Shown here piece by piece: positions 7,305-11,435 of a stretch of DNA of 11,435 nucleotides (the first letter of the stretch is position 1; each line of letters begins with the position of its first letter). Under the pieces are notes generated by a model that did no database searches, was not told where the DNA came from, and saw nothing but the letters and a program-made list of their open reading frames with translations. This DNA is from a bacterium (GTDB lineage Bacteria > Electryoneota > RPQS01): NCBI GenBank assembly GCA_018814465.1, contig JAHIZR010000497.1, positions 1 to 11,435 on the forward strand, written 5' to 3'. The translations under genes and the position numbers were made by a program.

Positions 7305-8377
7305 GCCGTTGCCCCGATGCTGTTCTTCATCTTTTCGGCGCGATCCGCCAGCCGCAGCGCTTCGATGATTTCGTCTATTTCGCCTTCCATGATTCGGTCC
7401 AGCTTGTAGAGCGTCAGATTGATTCGATGATCGGTCACCCTGTTTTGCGAGTAATTATAGGTTCGGATTTTCTCTGATCGGTCGCCGGTTCCTACCTGAC
7501 TGCGGCGTTCCGCGGCAACCTTTGCCGACTCCTCTTCGCGTTGCTTCGCCAACAGCCGTGAAGTTAGAACTTTCATTGCCTTCGCGCGATTCTTGATCTG
7601 CGAACGCTCATCCTGCATGGTCACCACTATCCCCGATGGAATATGGGTGATTCTCACCGCTGAATCCGTTGTATTAACGTGCTGCCCGCCGGCTCCCGAA
7701 GAACGGTATACCTGAATCTTCAGATCGTCCTGCTTAATATCAACATCGGTTTCTTCGGCTTCCGGCAGAACCGCTACGGATGCTGCGGAAGTATGCACAC
7801 GCCCTTGCGATTCGGTTACCGGCACGCGCTGCACCCGGTGCACGCCGCTTTCCCATTTCAAGGTTCCAAAGACTTCATCACCATGAATCTCGACAATGAC
7901 TTCCTTGATGCCTCCGCCTTCCGATTCATGCATCGAAGCGACTTCGGTTTTCCAGCGGCGTGAATCCGCGAATCGCGAGTACATGCGGTAAAGATCTCCG
8001 GCAAAAAGAGCCGCCTCGTCCCCTCCGGTGCCTGCTCGGATCTCTAAAAACGCGCTTCGACTGTCTGCTGGATCCTTCGGAAGCAACTGACCCTTTATTC
8101 CGTCTTCGAGTTTATCGATTTTTTCGCTCAATTCCTCTAACTCAGCCTGGGCGAGGTCGCGCATCTCCCCGTCGGCATCCGATAATAGCTGCTTTGCCTC
8201 ATCAAATTGCCGCAAAGTTCGATGGTATTCACGAATATTCACAACAAGCGGAGTTAGCTCTTTGAGCTGTTTTAGGAGAGGCATGGAGGCAGAGGGATCC
8301 ATCGCCACGGAGGGATCGGCCAATTTAGCCTGCAAGGATTCAAGCTTGTGAATGAAGCTATCTAAGTTCTTTATCAT
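7301..8377 (-). CDS. prfA: peptide chain release factor 1
   Basis: RF1 recognises UAA and UAG in the ribosomal A site and triggers peptide release. The anticodon-like tripeptide is PVT at 186-188 within RVPVTESQGRVHTSAASVAV, the RF1 rather than RF2 form. GGQ lies at 230-232 in SSGAGGQHVNTTDSAVRITH; its glutamine is the target of PrmC encoded next. The 358-residue length is normal, with a helical N-terminal domain at about 1-105. The ATG at 8377 has no strong Shine-Dalgarno (only AAGAAA). It is the first gene of the minus-strand cluster and faces a 497-bp AT-rich intergenic region that should carry the cluster's promoter. Confidence 0.97.
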   Translation of the reverse strand: MIKNLDSFIHKLESLQAKLADPSVAMDPSASMPLLKQLKELTPLVVNIREYHRTLRQFDEAKQLLSDADGEMRDLAQAELEELSEKIDKLEDGIKGQLLPKDPADSRSAFLEIRAGTGGDEAALFAGDLYRMYSRFADSRRWKTEVASMHESEGGGIKEVIVEIHGDEVFGTLKWESGVHRVQRVPVTESQGRVHTSAASVAVLPEAEETDVDIKQDDLKIQVYRSSGAGGQHVNTTDSAVRITHIPSGIVVTMQDERSQIKNRAKAMKVLTSRLLAKQREEESAKVAAERRSQVGTGDRSEKIRTYNYSQNRVTDHRINLTLYKLDRIMEGEIDEIIEALRLADRAEKMKNSIGATA

Positions 8378-8515
8378 TAATTTCTTAAGCCATCATATAA
8401 GAAGAAACTTAACGGTGCACTTAATGCCTAAACACACTAAACTACTATTATTCAATGCCCTGAGAAGAACAAATATCTCAATTTGCTGATTCTGCTCAGC
8501 TTAAGTTGATGCGTA

Positions 8516-8544
8516 AATATAGCAAAATTCTATTCTACAAACAA
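8516..8544 (-). promoter_or_regulatory. candidate promoter of the prfA cluster
   Basis: On the minus strand TTGTTT (8544-8539) is separated by 17 nt from TATATT (8521-8516). This would give a leader of about 130 nt before prfA. The -10 box is good, but the -35 box matches the consensus only in TTG, so this is tentative. Confidence 0.35.
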
Positions 8545-8743
8545 GAATTCTTTAAGAATCTTCGACTGGGTGAAGCTTCAATCAGACAATACTGCTTATC
8601 CACACCACTTACATAAGACGCTATAATACAATAAAATATAATATGATTAATAACGTAGCATTAACCATGGATTGGCTTGTTTAATATTCGAGAATGATGT
8701 GGAATTGCGTGATAAAAAAGTCCCACGAAATCGACGAGTACTA

Positions 8744-8772
8744 TTGACTCATGGAGTCTCGTGTGCTATATT
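8744..8772 (+). promoter_or_regulatory. sigma70-type promoter for the repeat-protein block
   Basis: TTGACT (8744-8749), a 17-nt spacer, then TATATT (8767-8772): five of six matches in each box at ideal spacing. Transcription would begin near 8779, giving a leader of about 95 nt to the ATG at 8875. It is the strongest promoter I can see in the window and implies good expression of the small secreted protein. Confidence 0.72.
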
Positions 8773-8784
8773 AGGCTACACAGA

Positions 8785-8864
8785 GATGTAAAGCAATACA
8801 TCCGGTTTTCTTAGAGTTTCTTTTAATCCAAATAGTGGGTCACCTTTCGTAAATCAACGTGACC
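8785..8864 (+). promoter_or_regulatory. leader with two hairpins before the repeat-protein gene
   Basis: GATGTA (8785-8790) pairs with TACATC (8797-8802) very near the expected 5' end. GGTCAC (8838-8843) pairs with GTGACC (8859-8864) and directly precedes the GGAGGA ribosome binding site at 8865-8870. The second hairpin could affect access to the binding site or protect the mRNA. Both stems are only 6 bp, so this is suggestive only. Confidence 0.4.
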
Positions 8865-8874
8865 GGAGGACTAA

Positions 8875-9171
8875 ATGAAGAAGATTATTACAGCTATCGT
8901 TCTCGCAACTTTCGTTTTCGGGCTAAGTGGCGTATCCTTTGCATCGCTCAGCTTCGATAGCGATCCGGTGTATGTGAATCCTGAGGGCATTGGCGACTTC
9001 ACACCTGTGGTTCCTCCTCAGCCGAAGAAGAAACTGTCGGATTTTACCCCAGTTGTACCTCCGCAGCCGAAGAAGAAGCTGTCGGATTTCACGCCTGTGG
9101 TACCTCCACAGCCGAAGAAGAAGCTGTCGGATTTTACCCCGGTTGTCCCCCCGCAGCCAAAAAAGAAATGA
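8875..9171 (+). CDS. secreted Pro/Lys-rich tandem-repeat protein
   Basis: I do not recognise a family. The 98-residue product starts with a clear Sec signal peptide: MKK, a hydrophobic core at about 4-17, and a likely signal peptidase I cut after SFA (residue 23). A short acidic linker follows (SLSFDSDPVYVNPEGIG). Residues 41-98 are four copies of DFTPVVPPQPKKKLS, the last ending at KKK. The mature form is about 75 residues with no cysteine and alternating acidic, proline-rich and tribasic patches, so it is probably extended (polyproline II) rather than globular. A strong GGAGGA lies 4 nt before the ATG, and a good promoter and a strong terminator frame the gene as a single transcription unit. 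Possible roles include an envelope linker or binding peptide, a polyanion-binding protein, or a precursor cut at the KKK sites; none is shown by the sequence. Confidence 0.85.
   Translation: MKKIITAIVLATFVFGLSGVSFASLSFDSDPVYVNPEGIGDFTPVVPPQPKKKLSDFTPVVPPQPKKKLSDFTPVVPPQPKKKLSDFTPVVPPQPKKK
8995..9168 (+). repeat. four in-frame 45-bp tandem repeats
   Basis: Units lie at 8995-9039, 9040-9084, 9085-9129 and 9130-9168 (the last lacks the final two codons). All four encode the same peptide, but 11 of the 13 shared codons vary synonymously among copies. Units 1 and 3 share features (TTC, CCT, GTG codons), as do units 2 and 4 (TTT, ACC, GTT), suggesting duplication of a 90-bp pair. Confidence 0.95.
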
Positions 9172-9213
9172 GATAGTTGAAGTCCGAGTAGACCAACGTT
9201 TACTTTTAGATTC

Positions 9214-9243
9214 TAAAACCCGGCTTCAACAAGCCGGGTTTTA
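9214..9243 (+). terminator. intrinsic terminator of the repeat-protein gene
   Basis: AAAACCCGGCTT (9215-9226) pairs perfectly with AAGCCGGGTTTT (9231-9242) around the 4-nt loop CAAC; T9214-A9243 can extend the stem. The descending arm ends in TTTT. It starts 43 nt after the repeat-protein stop. Its last base is the A of the ATG of the next gene, an unusual overlap. Confidence 0.9.
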
Positions 9244-10205
9244 TGTTTATTGTCATTGCCTATGCGATCGGAATCATTACTGTACTGTGGTATACACTGT
9301 ACTTTCTTCCGTACGCAGAATACACACAAACTCTTAGTTTCACACTGAACATTGTCCAGTGGGGAATTGTGTCGCTCCTGAGCTTCCTGACCTTCCGTCA
9401 GGAACAGCATTACAGGAGCATTTTTTTTCAATTCTGGATCTTTTTTGCGATCTTGGCGCTGGCTGCTCCGAGTATATATCACTTTCAATACTGGAGTGAA
9501 TCGAACGGAGGGGTAATCGCATATGTCTTACATTCGTCGATTCTATGTCGATTCCTCCTTGCCTGGATAGTCATCAATATTCTGATCACATACGTTTTTC
9601 GAGATGAAAAGCGGATAGTTGTGAATGCTATAACTGCACTGGTTGTTTTGCCCCTTTGTCTCTGGTTCTTTTGGCCCTATTGGTGGTCACCTGAAGCAGT
9701 GATTTCAATCTCGCCTGACGGTGTTCCTGTCGCAAACTATCATCCTTTAACGATTTCAGCAATCTGGGTCAACAGCCTTTCTTTACTCGTTCTTCTGGCA
9801 TTCTTTATGCACAAACTGAAGACGGATAAACCGATAGGTGCATATGCCGATACGTTAATGGCTTTGCTGGGATTGCTTCTGGCGATAGATCTGGTAGAGT
9901 CGATTACGGCTGTAACGGATATCAAGCTTCTCAGCATCTCACAATGGGCTTACGGCTTTATTGCCGCTTCGATGATCGTTACACTGTTGCTGAGACTGAA
10001 ATTTAAATCACAAACAATCGCGGATTACTATGAGTCCCAATGCATATCTGACAACCCTGATATTGATCGGCGCGTCGGGAGTTTTGACCGCCTTATTATA
10101 CGGTGTTTTTTTAATCCGGAAAAGGTTGGCAAGGAAGTATTCCTTGGCACCGGTCGGAAGAAAATGAAGGTTAGAAGAACGCCTGCCAGAATTTCAAGAA
10201 CTTGA
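9243..10205 (+). CDS. polytopic membrane protein of unknown function
   Basis: I do not recognise the family. The 320-residue product has about eight hydrophobic helices (roughly 2-22, 35-51, 59-76, 97-117, 126-146, 172-190, 203-222, 233-251), rich in Trp and Phe. A periplasmic-type loop lies at 147-170 and a basic soluble tail at 252-320. The arrangement resembles sensor-type membrane modules that carry a cytoplasmic output domain, but no kinase, GGDEF or other domain follows. The ATG immediately follows a terminator stem and has no Shine-Dalgarno; the only other nearby in-frame start is GTG at 9369, which would delete the first helix. From 10030 on, the tail overlaps another plausible ORF in a different frame, so the true C-terminus is uncertain and a frameshift cannot be excluded. 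The reading frame is real for the membrane part; function is unknown. Confidence 0.75.
   Translation: MFIVIAYAIGIITVLWYTLYFLPYAEYTQTLSFTLNIVQWGIVSLLSFLTFRQEQHYRSIFFQFWIFFAILALAAPSIYHFQYWSESNGGVIAYVLHSSILCRFLLAWIVINILITYVFRDEKRIVVNAITALVVLPLCLWFFWPYWWSPEAVISISPDGVPVANYHPLTISAIWVNSLSLLVLLAFFMHKLKTDKPIGAYADTLMALLGLLLAIDLVESITAVTDIKLLSISQWAYGFIAASMIVTLLLRLKFKSQTIADYYESQCISDNPDIDRRVGSFDRLIIRCFFNPEKVGKEVFLGTGRKKMKVRRTPARISRT
10030..10167 (+). CDS. possible overlapping small single-span membrane protein
   Basis: In the frame +1 to the preceding gene, ATG at 10030 opens a 45-codon ORF. It has a hydrophobic helix at about residues 5-29 (YLTTLILIGASGVLTALLYG) directly followed by a basic RKRLARK stretch, a textbook positive-inside membrane anchor. 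It lies wholly inside the tail of the 9243-10205 frame and lacks a clear Shine-Dalgarno. After its TGA the same frame stays open to a second TGA at 10240-10242 with an acidic, coding-like sequence beginning RLEERLPEF, ending only 13 nt before the next gene's first ATG. It may be a real small protein, the remnant of a longer one interrupted by a stop, or chance. Confidence 0.35.
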   Translation: MSPNAYLTTLILIGASGVLTALLYGVFLIRKRLARKYSLAPVGRK

Positions 10206-10261
10206 ATGCGAGATAGACGAGGCGATTCTTACGGAATCGTGAAGGCCACGGAGCTATGAAA

Positions 10262-11110
10262 ATGAACAAGAACTGGATGGAGAGCCGCTACACCTTAGGC
10301 TCGATCGTTGCCCGCAGCAATGCGATGACGCAGATCATGCCTGAAGCTCAGAAAGCGGCGAACGACAGTACACGGCTATTGATAGTCGGTGAGATCGGTG
10401 TCGGGAAAAAGACATTGGCTCGTGCCATCCATTACAGTGGAAATCGAGCCAAGAAACCGTTTGTTTCGATTCCATGTGAACGCTTGACTCCCGACAGTGT
10501 GGACAGAATCCTCTTCGGTGATAATAGCTCTTCAGGCATTCTTGAAGAAGCGGCGGAAGGCACACTCGTGCTGTCCGGCCTTGAGGATCTTGGACCGATT
10601 GCTCAGGATCGCATTCTGACTGTCCTGCGTGAAGAATCAGCACAGGACAAAGAATGCGAATCCCGTTTGTGTAATATTCGGATGATTGCGACAGCGAACG
10701 TCGAAGAGTTCGCACAAGTCCTCGCAGATGGATCTTTCCTCGTTGAGCTTCACGAGCTGTTGTCGGAAGCAACGATCGAGATGCCCGCCCTCGAGCAGCG
10801 GGAAGCGGATCTGCCGTACCTTGTGAATGACATCTTGAAGGAATTCGCGGTCCGTGAACGGATCGAGACTCCGTCGGTTCCCTTCCATTACATGGATCTT
10901 CTGACGAAAGTCGCCTGGCCCGAAAATGCGCGGCAGCTCCGTAATCATCTGGAAAGTGTCATGGCGCTTTCCGAAGGCAACTTTGATCCCGAGATTCTGC
11001 TGGCTCACTTCGAAGAGATCGAAGCTCCGCAGACCATCCGCGCCGCGGTTCACAATCTGTTGTCCAAGCTCAATGGCGAGTCCAATCTTGCTTCGGCAAT
11101 GAACAGCTAA
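10262..11110 (+). CDS. degenerate sigma54-activator-like AAA+ protein
   Basis: The 282-residue product aligns throughout with the central domain of sigma54 activators (NtrC/PspF type): Walker A GEIGVGKKT at 43-51, LFG at 84-86, a sensor I-like IRMIATANVEE at 139-149, MPALEQREADLPYL at about 174-187 and the WPENARQLRN sensor II helix at 219-228. Key parts are missing. The GAFTGA loop that contacts sigma54 is replaced by a short DNSSSG. Walker B is TLVLSG, without the Asp-Glu pair. The usual FRxDLYYRL with arginine fingers is FLVELHELL. There is no receiver domain and no C-terminal HTH. It may bind nucleotide, but normal sigma54 activation is unlikely; a regulatory or partner role is possible. 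ATG at 10262 has GGAG 8 nt upstream and is preferred over ATG at 10256. A strong terminator follows. Confidence 0.85.
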   Translation: MNKNWMESRYTLGSIVARSNAMTQIMPEAQKAANDSTRLLIVGEIGVGKKTLARAIHYSGNRAKKPFVSIPCERLTPDSVDRILFGDNSSSGILEEAAEGTLVLSGLEDLGPIAQDRILTVLREESAQDKECESRLCNIRMIATANVEEFAQVLADGSFLVELHELLSEATIEMPALEQREADLPYLVNDILKEFAVRERIETPSVPFHYMDLLTKVAWPENARQLRNHLESVMALSEGNFDPEILLAHFEEIEAPQTIRAAVHNLLSKLNGESNLASAMNS

Positions 11111-11131
11111 GACAATCAAATATCGAGATAG

Positions 11132-11165
11132 AAACGCCGGTACAATCATGTATCGGCGTTTTTTT
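11132..11165 (+). terminator. intrinsic terminator after the AAA+ gene
   Basis: AAACGCCGGTAC (11132-11143) pairs with GTATCGGCGTTT (11150-11161), with one G-T wobble, around the loop AATCAT. The descending arm runs into a T tract from 11159 to 11165. It begins 21 nt after the stop codon. Confidence 0.92.
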
Positions 11166-11173
11166 ATTCTTAT

Positions 11174-11197
11174 CCCCCCCTGTTTCGTCGAAGACAA
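11174..11197. repeat. C-run palindromic element, diverged half copy
   Basis: Seven Cs followed by TGTTTCGTCGAAGACAA match the left arm and loop of the element at 11228-11259 with few differences. The G-run right arm is absent here; ATTGAAAGC follows instead. Confidence 0.65.
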
Positions 11198-11227
11198 TTG
11201 AAAGCAGACGGGAGTGTTTTTCTCATT

Positions 11228-11259
11228 CCCCCCCGTTTAGTCGAAGACAAACGGGGGGG
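11228..11259. repeat. C-run/G-run palindromic element, complete copy
   Basis: CCCCCCCGTTT (11228-11238) pairs perfectly with AAACGGGGGGG (11249-11259). The loop can pair further through GTC-GAA-GAC (11240-11248). A further G-run (A plus nine Gs, 11261-11270) follows at once. It looks like a small mobile or REP-like intergenic unit. Confidence 0.8.
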
Positions 11260-11360
11260 TAGGGGGGGGGTACTCTTCCTCCGAGGCTTATCGTCCCCGA
11301 TCTCCCTCCAAGCCCTGTCCTCGATTGAATTGAATATCATGCCGCGCCCGTCTTTCGTAG

Positions 11361-11380
11361 GGGCACACAGCTGTGTGCCC
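11361..11380. repeat. perfect 20-bp palindrome
   Basis: GGGCACACAGCTGTGTGCCC is its own reverse complement. It is followed by TTTT on the plus strand, so it could stop transcription, and it is also a possible dyad binding site. The leading TAGGGGCAC resembles abundant intergenic palindromes seen in several bacterial phyla, from general memory rather than a search. Confidence 0.7.
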
Positions 11381-11420
11381 TTTTCCAGAAACCTTGTCCT
11401 GTAGTGGTGCGAGTCTTCAT

Positions 11421-11435
11421 CCCCCCCGTTTAGTC
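11421..11435. repeat. C-run palindromic element, cut by the window end
   Basis: CCCCCCCGTTTAGTC repeats the first 15 bases of the element at 11228-11259 exactly. The rest lies beyond the window. Confidence 0.8.

Larger units (their letters stand above)
8378..8874. other. AT-rich divergent intergenic region
   Basis: Nearly 500 bases separate prfA (leftward) from the repeat-protein gene (rightward), and base composition is clearly more AT-rich than in the flanking genes. I see no convincing ORF, tRNA or rRNA. It holds a good rightward promoter (8744-8772), a weaker leftward candidate (8516-8544), and two small inverted repeats in the presumed rightward leader. The central part (about 8545-8740) contains AT-only stretches whose role I cannot name. 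Confidence 0.7.
11111..11435. other. gene-free, repeat-dense 3' region
   Basis: After the AAA+ gene this stretch holds its terminator (11132-11165), three copies of a C-run/G-run palindromic element, and a perfect 20-bp palindrome. An ORF could be drawn from 11198 to 11404 but it runs through the repeats, reads low-complexity, and has no credible start signal. I see no gene here. Confidence 0.75.

Noticed and set aside
8622..8627. TATAAT as a rightward promoter
   Set aside because: No acceptable -35 box lies 16-18 nt upstream, and the promoter at 8744-8772 is much better and nearer the gene.
8995..9168. Regular repeat array that could suggest CRISPR
   Set aside because: The units are contiguous without spacers, in frame, and encode one peptide repeatedly; this is a protein tandem repeat.
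8990..9337. 115-codon plus-strand ORF over the repeats
   Set aside because: It is the shifted frame of the 45-bp repeats (arginine/serine-rich) and crosses the terminator and the next gene's start.
10165..10167. TGA as selenocysteine in the small overlapping ORF
   Set aside because: The short TTCAAG/CTTGAA inverted repeat downstream does not look like a bacterial SECIS, no redox motif is visible, and TGA is a normal stop in neighbouring genes.
11198..11404. 68-codon plus-strand ORF
   Set aside because: It runs through G/C-run repeats and a palindrome, has low-complexity translation and no ribosome binding site.

Overview
This is a bacterial window of mixed, roughly balanced base composition. 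The C-terminal type IX secretion sorting domain of the first protein, together with Bacteroidetes-like features of the housekeeping genes (for example VVVAFRILP in Fmt), points to the Fibrobacteres-Chlorobi-Bacteroidetes superphylum or a related uncultivated candidate phylum. I cannot place it more precisely. TGA is an ordinary stop here (prfA and prmC both end in it).

Layout. (1) Positions 2-1360, plus strand: the 3' part of a large exported protein with beta-propeller-like repeats, an Ig-like module and a T9SS sorting domain. (2) Positions 1361-1571: a hairpin-rich convergent intergenic region with a probable bidirectional terminator and one copy of an interspersed palindromic repeat. (3) Positions 1572-8377, minus strand: a compact housekeeping cluster, transcribed right to left as prfA, prmC, a cation diffusion facilitator, tgt, yajC, def, fmt and a YugP-type membrane zinc peptidase. 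It mostly serves translation and protein maturation: termination (prfA), release-factor methylation (prmC), tRNA queuosine (tgt), Sec accessory (yajC), N-terminal deformylation (def) and initiator tRNA formylation (fmt). Several junctions overlap or abut (TTGA, ATGA, TAAATG). The only sizeable gap, between the CDF gene and tgt, holds the second copy of the palindromic repeat.

(4) Positions 8378-8874: an AT-rich divergent intergenic region with a strong sigma70-type promoter facing right. (5) Positions 8744-11165, plus strand: the least familiar part of the window. It comprises a tiny secreted protein made of four identical 15-residue Pro/Lys-rich repeats, a perfect terminator hairpin that runs straight into the ATG of an eight-helix membrane protein of unknown function, an overlapping small membrane ORF, and a stand-alone sigma54-activator-like AAA+ protein. 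The AAA+ protein has lost the GAFTGA loop, the Walker B acids and the usual arginine fingers. A textbook terminator closes this block. If there is an undescribed system here, it is this block, but shared function is inferred from proximity only.

(6) Positions 11166-11435: gene-free, dense in C-run/G-run palindromic repeats and a perfect 20-bp palindrome, probably interspersed intergenic elements.
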